Source of the DNA: an uncultured Amaricoccus sp.
GTDB lineage: Bacteria > Pseudomonadota > Alphaproteobacteria > Rhodobacterales > Rhodobacteraceae
Direction of reading: 5' to 3'
DNA length: 64,000 nucleotides
NCBI RefSeq assembly: GCF_937891315.1
Contig: NZ_CALAGI010000105.1
Span: 1-64,000 of the forward strand
Shown here: piece by piece, positions 35,008 through 43,624 of the stretch
How the letters are laid out: the number at the start of each line of letters is the position of its first letter
Numbering within the stretch: the first letter of the stretch is position 1
Notes under the pieces: generated by a model
Seen by the model: only the letters and a program-made list of their open reading frames with translations
Told to the model about the DNA's origin: nothing
Database searches by the model: none
Made by a program: the position numbers and the translations under genes

Positions 35008-36135
35008 TCAGGGACAGGACTTTCCGGAAGATCCATAGTTGTCCTTCCTGCTCGCAATGGTGTCGGGGAATTTGCCTTCGCGGACGCCCCTGTTGAACGC
35101 CGCCGCGCAGGCGCCCTGTTCCGTAGCCCAGCCGCAGCCGGCCACCGCGGGCGGTCCGGCGCCGCCCTTGCACCGTTTCTTCTTCTTCACTTCCTCCTCG
35201 GTCTTGTTCATGCTCGTGGTGAGATACTCCATATTGGCGGCCCTGAGGCATTCGGTGCGAAGCGCTTCCGACGCTTCGGAGGCGGACGTATTGTCGACGC
35301 TGCTCTTCACACAGGTGTCTGTGAAATCGCCGAGCGTGCCGTCCGGGTTGTTGGTGGTCCAGTTGCGCGCATCCGCGCTCTTGTAATAGTGCGGCGTCCC
35401 GATTTTCTTGCCGGCGGCGTCCGCGCCCAACGTGGCATCGGGACGAGCTTCGCCGGCCGAGGTTTTCGATCGCTTGACCGTCTCGCCCTCCATTTCGTCC
35501 GACTCAACCCATTTCGCCTTCATGCAGATGCAGGGCGCCTTGTCGACGTCGTAACTCTTGCAGCAATTGAGCGTGTGGCCACGCATGCCGGCGACCGAGA
35601 AGAACTGCACCTCGACGGTATGCTCCTTTTCGTAGCCGTCGGGGCAGTCGAGTTTGTCATAGGGCTTGATGTTGAGTTGGGCGCATGTGGTGATCGGCAC
35701 GTTCACCCCAGCGGCATGCAACCAAGGCGGCGAATTGCCGGTGGGAGATGCGTGATTGTTGGTGGCGAGATCGGTCATGCGGATGACCGGTTCACCGTCG
35801 AACTTCACGTCACCCGACCAGGAGTTGAAATATTCCTTACCGGTGTTCTTGGAGGTGATGAGGCCCTTCTTCGCCGCGCAGCCGGCTTCCGTGCCGCTGG
35901 TCTTGGAGAGATAGGATTGGTTCTTGATATTGACCGTCTTGCCGCCGATCTTGACCGTTCCGGTGCCCTTGTCCGTATCGCCGGCCATGCCGAAGCTCGG
36001 ATAGGGAACCGGGACGCCGGGCGGGGTGGCGGGATTCTCCGGGGGCGTGAAACAGACATCCGGGAAGGCGGCGATGGTCTTGGCATTGACCGCGCCGCCC
36101 GAGACTTCGAGCCCGTTGGCGAAGACGCCGGACAT
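35008..36135 (-). CDS. DUF4150 (PAAR-like) protein with Cys-rich C-terminal domain, candidate T6SS effector
   Basis: The ATG at 36135 (MSGVFANGLEVSGGAVNA) overlaps the previous stop as TGATG and gives 375 residues. The N-terminal ~140 residues are a DUF4150 PAAR-like tip domain (FPDVCFTPPENPATPPGVPVPYPSFG, VKIGGKTVNIKN). The rest (about 145-375) is Lys-rich with more than ten Cys, including LNCCK and CICMK, and matches no family I know. PAAR-like proteins cap VgrG and often carry toxins. The base composition falls to about 53-62% GC in sampled lines, against over 70% around it, which suggests recent gain. The preceding genes are DUF2169 and ketosynthase-like, known partners of DUF4150. Confidence 0.78.
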   Translation of the reverse strand: MSGVFANGLEVSGGAVNAKTIAAFPDVCFTPPENPATPPGVPVPYPSFGMAGDTDKGTGTVKIGGKTVNIKNQSYLSKTSGTEAGCAAKKGLITSKNTGKEYFNSWSGDVKFDGEPVIRMTDLATNNHASPTGNSPPWLHAAGVNVPITTCAQLNIKPYDKLDCPDGYEKEHTVEVQFFSVAGMRGHTLNCCKSYDVDKAPCICMKAKWVESDEMEGETVKRSKTSAGEARPDATLGADAAGKKIGTPHYYKSADARNWTTNNPDGTLGDFTDTCVKSSVDNTSASEASEALRTECLRAANMEYLTTSMNKTEEEVKKKKRCKGGAGPPAVAGCGWATEQGACAAAFNRGVREGKFPDTIASRKDNYGSSGKSCP

Positions 36136-37157
36136 CAGGCCGCCCTCGCGCCGAGGAGGGCGGCCGCGCAGGCGCCCGAGTCGCTTGATGCCTCGACCAG
36201 TACGGGGTCGCCCGCGGCGTAGCGCTTGCGCGCCGCGGTCCAGGCCATGCCGATCATCAGCGGTCCGACCGCCGCGCCGACATTGCCGAGCGATTCCGCC
36301 GGGCTCCAGAGGTCCTGGAAATCGTGTCGGCCGCGCAGCAACCTCAACGAGGCGAGCGCGGCCTGCTTGAACCAATATTGCTCGCCGACGAGATCGGAGA
36401 CCCGGTAGCCGAGGCGGTTCATTTCGATCCCCGCCTCGCCCAAGGCGGCGCGATAGGCCGCCGTCATGCCGTCGCCGCGCAAGGGGCGGTCCTCGGCGTT
36501 GTAGATCGGCGCCGGCTCCCGCGCGAGGCCGAGGCCGCGCAGGGTGAGGTTTCCGGTCCCCGGCGGCGCGCAAAGGATGGCGGCGGCGGCCTCGCCCGGG
36601 ATGAAGCCGTTCGGATTTTCGGGTGTCAGCAGGCGTTTCGCAGCGAGAAAATGCGCGATGGCGAGGGTGCCGAGATAGCTGTCGACGCCGGCGATCATCA
36701 CATAGGCCGCCTCGCCGGCGGCGAGCATCCGGCGCGCCTGGTCGAGCGCGACATGCCCGGAGGGTCGTCCATGGGCGACGAGGCGCGTGTGGTGCCGCGG
36801 CTGGATCTCGAGGATCCGGGCGATGGTGGCGGCGAGGGCGGCGGCGTCGCGCACGAGGCGCCCCGGCCGCTCCTCCTCGGCGAGGCAGAGGATGAGGGCG
36901 GCGTTGTCGCGCGCCGGCGGATGGTGGTCGAAGGCCTCGGCGATGGCGCCGGCGGCGAGATGCGCGAGACGCCGCTCGCCGATCCATTTGCGCGGCAGCG
37001 GCACCGGCGCCCCGACGAGCCACGCGTCGTTCGAGCCGATAAGGCGGGTTTCGGTGAACCCATCGAGCCGCGCCCGCATCGCCGCGCAGGACGAGGGCGC
37101 GTCGAGGCCGACCGCGGTGACCATGCCGACGCCGATGATGTCGAGCTGGCCCGTCAT
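36135..37157 (-). CDS. Ketosynthase/thiolase-like protein of T6SS effector module
   Basis: A 340-residue protein with a thiolase-fold outline: MTGQLDIIGVGMVTAVGLDAPSS at the start, MIAGVDSYLG, GFIPGEAAAAILCAP, and SLGNVGAAVGPLMIGMAWTA near the end. The stretch that in beta-ketoacyl synthases holds the catalytic Cys is not recognisable, so it is probably not an active condensing enzyme. Such proteins recur beside DUF2169 and DUF4150 genes in T6SS loci and likely help load the effector. It is coupled on both sides by ATGA and TGATG overlaps. Confidence 0.75.
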   Translation of the reverse strand: MTGQLDIIGVGMVTAVGLDAPSSCAAMRARLDGFTETRLIGSNDAWLVGAPVPLPRKWIGERRLAHLAAGAIAEAFDHHPPARDNAALILCLAEEERPGRLVRDAAALAATIARILEIQPRHHTRLVAHGRPSGHVALDQARRMLAAGEAAYVMIAGVDSYLGTLAIAHFLAAKRLLTPENPNGFIPGEAAAAILCAPPGTGNLTLRGLGLAREPAPIYNAEDRPLRGDGMTAAYRAALGEAGIEMNRLGYRVSDLVGEQYWFKQAALASLRLLRGRHDFQDLWSPAESLGNVGAAVGPLMIGMAWTAARKRYAAGDPVLVEASSDSGACAAALLGARAA

Positions 37158-38242
37158 GCGTCCTCCGGCAAACCGGCGGCGCGGATATAGTCTCGCCCCG
37201 CGGCGCGCGCGCGGAGCATGGCGGGGGTCGGCGGGCCGACCCAGGCTTCGGAGAAATCAAGGATGGTGCGGTGGATACGCTGCGAGAGCCGCCAGACCAG
37301 CGAGAAGCGCCGGCGTTCGCAGTCGAGCAGCAGGGTGTCGGGCAGGCGATAGCTCTCGTGGACCTTGGTCACGCCCTTGAACAGCGTCATGGGCAGCGCG
37401 GTGTCGGGCAGGCGGAATTCCTCGCGACCACGCGGGGTGAGGTTCACCAGCATCACCGGATCGCCGGTCCGGGGTGGGTCGGTCCACTGGTCCGGCGGCG
37501 CCATCTGATAATAGCGATCGTCGAAGTCGGGCGGCAGGAAGGGGAAGACATTGTCGATCCAGTTCTGGTCGTAGGTGCCGCCGTACTCGATCCGGCCGGG
37601 CCAGCCGCGACCCATGGGACCGAAGCTCATGGGGGCATATTCGCCGAAGGGCGAGGTCACCTCCTCGCCGACGGCCTGGGTATTCGGCAGGCGCAAGCCG
37701 GGGATCCGGCTCTGGTTCCGGGTGCGCGACCAGCCGGTTCCGACCGGGTTGCGGGCATAGCTCGCAGGGAGCGGGTCGTCGGGATCGAGCCGGTCGGTGC
37801 CACCGAAGGCCGTGTCATAGGAGAAGGGCTGGCGCAGGAAGGGCATCGGCGCGGTCGCGGCGAACAGCGGCCCGCGCGCCCGCCATTCGCGCGCGCCGAG
37901 CACGTCGAAGGTCTTGGACCAGGCGCCGACCTTGACGCCGACACGGACGCGCTCGACCGGCCGCCCGGCGGGCGCATAGGCCGCTGCGTTGGCGACGATG
38001 TCGCAGCGCGGCTTGCGGAAGGCGAAGTCGGTCTCCCAGAGCGTGGCGGAATAGCCCGGCGCGCCGGTCGCGACATCGGCCATGACGAGCGGCGTCTGCT
38101 CGGCGGAGAGCCGCGGCCGGTGGTCCGGCGCCTCCGGAAAGTCGTAGGTCGCCTTGACCACGAGCAGCAGATATTCCCGCGCCTCCTTGTCCATCGCCAT
38201 GGTGAATTCGTGCGGAAAGCCGGTCTGGTTCCAGACCTGCAT
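37154..38242 (-). CDS. DUF2169 domain protein, T6SS effector adaptor
   Basis: A 362-residue protein starting MQVWNQTGFPHEFTMAMDKEA; the longer open sequence upstream is antisense to tagF. Family features are YLLLVVKATYDFPE, RVGVKVGAWSKTFDVLGAREW, PFSYDTAFGGTDRLDPDDPLP, and a closing VGPPTPAMLRARAAGRDYI. DUF2169 proteins act as chaperones or adaptors linking PAAR-type effectors to VgrG. The start overlaps the tagF stop as TGATG. Confidence 0.88.
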   Translation of the reverse strand: MQVWNQTGFPHEFTMAMDKEAREYLLLVVKATYDFPEAPDHRPRLSAEQTPLVMADVATGAPGYSATLWETDFAFRKPRCDIVANAAAYAPAGRPVERVRVGVKVGAWSKTFDVLGAREWRARGPLFAATAPMPFLRQPFSYDTAFGGTDRLDPDDPLPASYARNPVGTGWSRTRNQSRIPGLRLPNTQAVGEEVTSPFGEYAPMSFGPMGRGWPGRIEYGGTYDQNWIDNVFPFLPPDFDDRYYQMAPPDQWTDPPRTGDPVMLVNLTPRGREEFRLPDTALPMTLFKGVTKVHESYRLPDTLLLDCERRRFSLVWRLSQRIHRTILDFSEAWVGPPTPAMLRARAAGRDYIRAAGLPEDA

Positions 38243-38730
38243 CAGGCGGCCCCGAGCAGGCGGTCGAGGATGACCGCCGGGGCATCCGGATCGGCGCGCA
38301 GGGGCACCGACCCGGTCCAGAGCAGGAGCGGCGGCGGATCGCCGAGCCCGGCGACACGATCGGCGGCGCCTGGACAGGTGGCGAGGCGGGCCTCGAGCGC
38401 GTCCGGGGTGAGGCACTCGGCGAGGGCGGCGGCGGCGATCGCTTCCAGCATGGCGTACCAGGCCGGCGCGGCGGGGGTGTCGGCCCGGGCGGCGAGGGTG
38501 AGCGGGTAGCGGCGCCCGGCGCGGTCGGTGGAGGGGAGGACGACGCCGGTGAGGGGCCCGGGCGACCCGAGGAAGAAACGGAGCGCGCGGTCGAGCCGGG
38601 CGACGAGGTGGCGCGACACCCAGCCGTCCCAGAACCGGACGAAGGCGGCGGGCAGGCCGCGGGTCACGAAGTCGCCGGTGCTCGGCAGCTTGCCGAAGAA
38701 GCCGGGCGGGGTCGGATCCGGATCGGGCAT
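38242..38730 (-). CDS. tagF: T6SS-associated protein TagF
   Basis: About 162 residues from the ATG at 38730, which overlaps the tssM stop as TGATG; an ATG at 38748 is also in frame. It has the TagF (BMA_A0400-type) opening GFFGKLPSTGDFVTRGLP, then FVRFWDGWVSRHL and GPLTGVVLPSTDRAGRRYPL. In Pseudomonas aeruginosa TagF restrains the T6SS independently of, or alongside, the PpkA-PppA pathway, through Fha1. That system is also encoded here. Short length is normal for stand-alone TagF. Confidence 0.9.
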   Translation of the reverse strand: MPDPDPTPPGFFGKLPSTGDFVTRGLPAAFVRFWDGWVSRHLVARLDRALRFFLGSPGPLTGVVLPSTDRAGRRYPLTLAARADTPAAPAWYAMLEAIAAAALAECLTPDALEARLATCPGAADRVAGLGDPPPLLLWTGSVPLRADPDAPAVILDRLLGAA

Positions 38731-41700
38731 CAGATGCGGGTGGGGCATGAGAATTTGGCGAACATCGAGAGATCGAAGGGATTGTCGACGCTGGCGGCGC
38801 GCAGCTCGAAATCGGCATAGTGACCCTTGGCGGAGAGGCGCAGCTTGAAGACCTCGGGCAGGCCGGTGGCGCCGAGCCGCCCGGATTTCAGCATGCGCAG
38901 CCAGGCCCAGTCGCCGGTCTCGCTGATCATGACATCGGGCGAGGCGTCGATCGGGCGGAACGCGAGGGTAATGACCCCGGTATGGTCCTTGCCGGGCCAG
39001 CTCATCGGCTGCGGCCGGGTGAGGTTGTTGCTGTAGCTGAGCGCCTGACCATCGAGATTGAGCGAGACGCTGGCGGCGGTCGGCGACAGATCCTTCGCCT
39101 CGAGCGTGAAGTTCATGCTCGGGCCGGCGCCGCCGGGAAACAGGCCGTCCCGGATGTGGCGGGCCTGTTCGAAGGCGGCGAGGCTGGCCGGATCGAGCCC
39201 GAAGTCGGCGCGCCAGCGCCAGGGGCGGGCGGCGGTATCGACATAGCCGACGAGATGGTTGTTGGTGAAGGCGTCGATCAGCCCGCCCGGGCCGAACAGC
39301 CGGGCGAAGTCGGCGGTATTGACGTCGATGCGCGACGCCTGGTCGAAGGGATAGCGCCCGGTCAGCGCCGCCTGACAGAAGGGCATGACATCGGCGCGCC
39401 AGATGGCGTTCAGATCGGAGATCACCGCCTCCTCGGTCAGGCCGATCGTGTCGCCGGCGATGCCGGACAGCCATTCGTTCAGCGGGTCGGGCAGGATCGC
39501 CGCCTGGTTCGCCACCGCGCCGGTCAGTTCGGCGAGCCCGCCCTGCTGCTTGATCGCATCCTCGGGATTCGGACTGGCGGCGACGGTCTGCAGCACGTTC
39601 GCGAGCTGGGTGAGGGCGGCCACGGTGTCATCGAGCGCGGGCGGCGCGCCATCGACCTCGACCACCGCCGCGCGGATCGGCTTGAAATGGTCCGAGACCG
39701 GCTGGCCGGAAGTATCGACGTCCGACGTCGCGCCGGCGGCGGGGATCAGTTTCGCGCCCTTCTTCGCCAGCTTGCCGATCTTGCCGAGCTTGGCGAGCAG
39801 CTTCGAGGCGCCGGCGGGCGCGGCCGCCGGTTCGCCGCCTTCTTCCGGGCGGGCGAGATCGGTCTCGGCGACGACGGCGGTCAGGAGGCGCTTCAGCGCG
39901 GAATCGGCGCTGGAGAGATCCTTCAGATTCTCGCCCGCCGTGCGCAGATCGGTCAGCGGCGCGAGGCTGACGTCACGGAGGAACCCGTCCCACTGCGCGA
40001 TATAGTCCTCGTAATAGAGCTTCAGCATGTCCGAGGACAGGCTGGCGACCGAAGTCTCCGCGCTCTCGGCGCAACCGCCGGCGAAGACCGACCGGTCGAG
40101 GGCGGCCTGAGCGGCGACATCTTCCAGCCGGTCGAGGATCACCTTGTGAAAACCGTCGTAGGTGAAGGCGCCGTCGATCCCGACCCGCAGCGTCTTGTCC
40201 GAGCGCCGGGTCAGCACCTTCGCGGCGTTGGGACCGGCGAAGCTCAGCGGCACCCAGTCGGGCAGGGCGACGACCGCCGGATCCGACATCAGCGCGTTAT
40301 AGGCGCGGACCGGCAGCGGGATCGCGCAGATGCCGGCGAGCGCCGCGTTGACCAGCGCGTCGTCGGGCGGAACGTAGCTGTCGTCCACCGCCATGCGCTC
40401 GATCGCGGCCACCTGATGCTCCGCCGCGCCCTCGGTCGGGAAGGGCGGCGTCGGGGCGTGCTCGGGCAGGGTCGTCTGCCACCACTCGGCGACGAAATCG
40501 GGGTCCATCTGCGCGAGGCCGGTCATCATGCGATAGGTCTTGAGCGCGCCGAGCAGGAATTCCGGGTCGCGAATCTGGCGCCACATGGTGGCTTCGAGCA
40601 GGGCGACCATCCGCGGCTCGAGGATATTGCGCAGCGATCGGTCGTAAGCCGCCTGATCGGCGCGGGTGATCTCGGACGCGGCGGACGGGCCAATCAGGCT
40701 GGCGGCGCCGGTCGGCAAGGGCGCGCGGGCATTGGCGACCCCGGTCACCGCGTCGAGAGCCAGATCGAGATCCAGCGGGTCGAGCGGCGCCTGCCGCGCG
40801 GCGATCGGGGCGAGCGTGGTCCGCAACTGTTCGAACTGATCCGCCTGGGCGGCGATAGCACCCCGGTAGGTGAGATAGGACATGGTGAACAGGAGGCCGG
40901 ACAGCACCACGACCGCCGCGCAGGCGACGGCGGCGCCGCGCCGGATCCAGACGCGCCGCTCCTCCGCCGCCGCGTCGAGCGTGCCGAGGCCGGCCTCCTT
41001 GAAGACCACCTCGGTCAGCAGCCGGCGCAGGAAGAAGCTGCGCTTCTCGACGCGCGCCGGCGCCGACCGGGGCGCGGCGGGCAGGCCGAAGGCCGAGGCG
41101 AGCGCCGCCGTCAACCGGTCGATCGGCGTGCCCTCCTGCGTGGCGGAGGTGAGATAGACCCCGCGCAGCCAGGCGCTTTCCTCGTAGCGGCTCTCGCCGA
41201 AGACCGTGTCGACGAGGAGGCGCAAGGGCTCTGCCAGGCTTGCCACCTGGGCGGGGAAGCGGAAGACCTGCGCGCGCGCCTCCAGCCGCTCCTCGGCCTC
41301 AAGCCGCGGCACCATCCGGGTTTCGAGCTGGGTGGTCAGCAGGCCGAGCTCGCGGGCGGCCTCGGGTCCGTCCACGCGCACCCCCGCGGCGAAGGTGGCG
41401 CCCCAGACCTGTTCGCGATCGGCGGTGGAGAGATCGGTGAAGAACGGCTCGAACCCGAGGATGAGGTCGGCCTTGGTCAGCATCAGATAGACCGGCAGGC
41501 GAATTTCCAGCCGCTCCTGCAACTCGGTCAGCCGCTTGCGGATCTGCCGGCCATGGGCGCGGATCGCGGCGTCACCTTCGGACAGGCTGTCGACCGACAG
41601 GGCGACGATTACGCCGTTGAGCGCGCGCCGGCCCCGATGCTTCTTCAGGAGGTCGAGAAAGCCGAGCCATTCGGCGGCGTCGACCTCCGCCTGGCTTTCC

Positions 41701-42260
41701 TGCTGGGTATAGCGGCCCGCGGTATCGATCAGCACCGCGTCCTCGGTGAAGAACCAGTCGCAGTTCCGGGTGCCGCCGACCCCCTTCAGATCGTCGGTCA
41801 GATCGAGCGGAAAGCCGAGGCCGGACTGGCGCAGCGCGGTGGTCTTGCCGGTCGCGGGCGGTCCGATGATGACGTACCACGGCATCTCGCGCAGGAAGCG
41901 CTTGCCGCCGAGCTTGCGGCGCCGGAGCTCGCCCAGAACCTGCTGGAACTTCGCATTGATCGCCGCGACGCCTTCCTCGCCGGGGCTGAGCGGCTTCTCG
42001 GCCGGGGCGGCGAGTTCGGAGACGAAGAGACGGTTGGCCCGGATCGCCCGGCGCTGGCGCAGGATCAGCCAGACGAGCCAGACGATGATCAGCGCCGCGA
42101 TGAGCCCGAGCCGCGCGATCTCGGAAGCGAGCGGCGCGCTGTCGCCGACCGCGATGATCGGGCCGAAGGTCCAGATCAGGAACGACAAAAGGACGAGGCC
42201 GATCAGCGTCCAGAGCCAGCGCGAGGTGAGGATTGCCCAGAGCGCGCGCAGGACCGCCAT
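38730..42260 (-). CDS. tssM: T6SS membrane-complex protein TssM (IcmF)
   Basis: A 1176-residue inner-membrane protein. Two N-terminal helices (about 12-35 and 48-66) are followed by a cytoplasmic GTPase-like domain with Walker A GPPATGKTT (about 134). A third helix at about 450-470 leads to a long periplasmic part and the IcmF C-terminal domain ending FSCPTRI. It spans the envelope with TssL and TssJ. The ATG overlaps the tssL stop as TGATG. Length and layout are normal for TssM. Confidence 0.97.
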   Translation of the reverse strand: MAVLRALWAILTSRWLWTLIGLVLLSFLIWTFGPIIAVGDSAPLASEIARLGLIAALIIVWLVWLILRQRRAIRANRLFVSELAAPAEKPLSPGEEGVAAINAKFQQVLGELRRRKLGGKRFLREMPWYVIIGPPATGKTTALRQSGLGFPLDLTDDLKGVGGTRNCDWFFTEDAVLIDTAGRYTQQESQAEVDAAEWLGFLDLLKKHRGRRALNGVIVALSVDSLSEGDAAIRAHGRQIRKRLTELQERLEIRLPVYLMLTKADLILGFEPFFTDLSTADREQVWGATFAAGVRVDGPEAARELGLLTTQLETRMVPRLEAEERLEARAQVFRFPAQVASLAEPLRLLVDTVFGESRYEESAWLRGVYLTSATQEGTPIDRLTAALASAFGLPAAPRSAPARVEKRSFFLRRLLTEVVFKEAGLGTLDAAAEERRVWIRRGAAVACAAVVVLSGLLFTMSYLTYRGAIAAQADQFEQLRTTLAPIAARQAPLDPLDLDLALDAVTGVANARAPLPTGAASLIGPSAASEITRADQAAYDRSLRNILEPRMVALLEATMWRQIRDPEFLLGALKTYRMMTGLAQMDPDFVAEWWQTTLPEHAPTPPFPTEGAAEHQVAAIERMAVDDSYVPPDDALVNAALAGICAIPLPVRAYNALMSDPAVVALPDWVPLSFAGPNAAKVLTRRSDKTLRVGIDGAFTYDGFHKVILDRLEDVAAQAALDRSVFAGGCAESAETSVASLSSDMLKLYYEDYIAQWDGFLRDVSLAPLTDLRTAGENLKDLSSADSALKRLLTAVVAETDLARPEEGGEPAAAPAGASKLLAKLGKIGKLAKKGAKLIPAAGATSDVDTSGQPVSDHFKPIRAAVVEVDGAPPALDDTVAALTQLANVLQTVAASPNPEDAIKQQGGLAELTGAVANQAAILPDPLNEWLSGIAGDTIGLTEEAVISDLNAIWRADVMPFCQAALTGRYPFDQASRIDVNTADFARLFGPGGLIDAFTNNHLVGYVDTAARPWRWRADFGLDPASLAAFEQARHIRDGLFPGGAGPSMNFTLEAKDLSPTAASVSLNLDGQALSYSNNLTRPQPMSWPGKDHTGVITLAFRPIDASPDVMISETGDWAWLRMLKSGRLGATGLPEVFKLRLSAKGHYADFELRAASVDNPFDLSMFAKFSCPTRI

Positions 42261-43618
42261 CAGAGGCGCTTCTCGACGAGGATTTCGACGCGGCGGTTCA
42301 GCGCCCGGCCCTCGCGGCCGTCGTTCGGCGCGACGGGCTCGGTGGCGGCGCGACCCTCCGCCCGCAGCCGGTCGGCGGGGACGCCGTTCGCGGCGAGGAT
42401 GCGGGCGATGGTCGCGGCCCGCGCCTCGGACAGCCGCTGGTTCGAGCTGAGCGGGTTGCTGGTCTGTAGCGGCACGCTGTCGGTATGGCCGACGACGGTG
42501 ACATCGCCGATCACGTCGAGATTGGCGGCGATCACCTGGCCGATCGCCACGATCAGCGGCTCGAACCCGTCGGTCAGCGTGGCGCGGGCCGACTGGAACA
42601 GCTCAGGATCCGGCCATTGCAGGACGAGCGTGGCGAGCGAGACGCTCTCGCGGCCCTTCAGGGCCGGCAGCAGGCCGGGCGGCGCCGCGCCCTGGAACAG
42701 CGGCAGCAGGGCGAAATCGGCGCTTTCGACCGGGGTGGCGGGGACGGCGGCGGCCTCGGTCCGGTCGGGACGATAGATCTCGGCGCGCTCGGGCGGCGGC
42801 AGGGCGCGGACGAGGGTGAAGAGATTGTCCGACTGCTCGCCGAGCCGCAGCGAGAGCCAGGTGTAGACCGCGGCGGCAAGCACCAGCGCGGCGGTGGCCA
42901 TCACCCAGACCGGCACCGCGAAGCGGCGCGGCGTGTCGGGGGCGAGCACGCCCTGCCAGTTCGGCGACAGCGGCTCGGTCTCGGCGCCCGGCGCGCGCAG
43001 GAAGCGCGCGGCGGCGGCGCGGACGGCGGCGATCGACTGGTCGCCGGCGCGGCCCGGTACGCGATACTTGCCGCGAAAGCCGAGCGCGAGGCAGAGGTAA
43101 TGCAGTTCAAGCAGTTGCGGGTCGCGGTTCGGATTGCGCTCCAGTTCCTCCAGTCGGGCGAAGAAGCGGGCGCCGGCGTCGACATCACCCGAGAGCGCGA
43201 CGACGAGCGGCTGGCGCGGCCAGGCGCTGGCGCCCCCCCACGGCGTATTGAGCGCGAGATCGTCGAGGAGCGCCGCCACCGCCCAGGCCGCCGCGTCGGC
43301 GCGGGCGAGCGGCGCGCCCGCCGTGACGGCGGCGTCCCGCGCGGTGGTCAGCTCGCCGAGCAGTCGCGCCCGCAGCGCCTCGGGATCGCCGGGCGCGACC
43401 GCGTCCTCAAGCTCGGGCGCGAATTCGAGCAGGCTCGCGAAGGCGTTGAGCAGCGGGTTGGCACTGGCCCGGGTTGGCCGCGCGACACCGGCGAGTTGCG
43501 GGGCCGGCGCATAGCCCGACGCTTGCGCCGGCGCGGGCCGCACCCGGGTGCGTCCGGGCTCCGCCGACACACCGAAGCCGCTGTCCGCGGAGAGGCCGAA
43601 GGGATCGTCCTTCACCAT
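42260..43618 (-). CDS. tssL: T6SS protein TssL (DotU) with C-terminal OmpA domain
   Basis: A 452-residue fusion. The Pro-rich N-terminal ~50 residues are followed by the DotU/TssL domain (about 50-205: NPLLNAFASLLEFAPELE, DDLALNTPWGGASAW, LELHYLCLALGFRGKYR). One membrane helix lies at about 240-260. A periplasmic OmpA-type peptidoglycan-binding domain (about 330-452) carries VVGHTDSVPLQTSNPLSSNQRLSEARA. Evolved TssL proteins of this kind tie the T6SS to the cell wall. It starts 6 bases after tssK. Confidence 0.95.
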   Translation of the reverse strand: MVKDDPFGLSADSGFGVSAEPGRTRVRPAPAQASGYAPAPQLAGVARPTRASANPLLNAFASLLEFAPELEDAVAPGDPEALRARLLGELTTARDAAVTAGAPLARADAAAWAVAALLDDLALNTPWGGASAWPRQPLVVALSGDVDAGARFFARLEELERNPNRDPQLLELHYLCLALGFRGKYRVPGRAGDQSIAAVRAAAARFLRAPGAETEPLSPNWQGVLAPDTPRRFAVPVWVMATAALVLAAAVYTWLSLRLGEQSDNLFTLVRALPPPERAEIYRPDRTEAAAVPATPVESADFALLPLFQGAAPPGLLPALKGRESVSLATLVLQWPDPELFQSARATLTDGFEPLIVAIGQVIAANLDVIGDVTVVGHTDSVPLQTSNPLSSNQRLSEARAATIARILAANGVPADRLRAEGRAATEPVAPNDGREGRALNRRVEILVEKRL

Positions 43619-43624
43619 CGCGCG

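Noticed and set aside
38820..42776. A 1318-residue plus-strand frame opposite tssM
   Set aside because: It is the antisense shadow of a GC-rich gene. TssM on the other strand has full family features.
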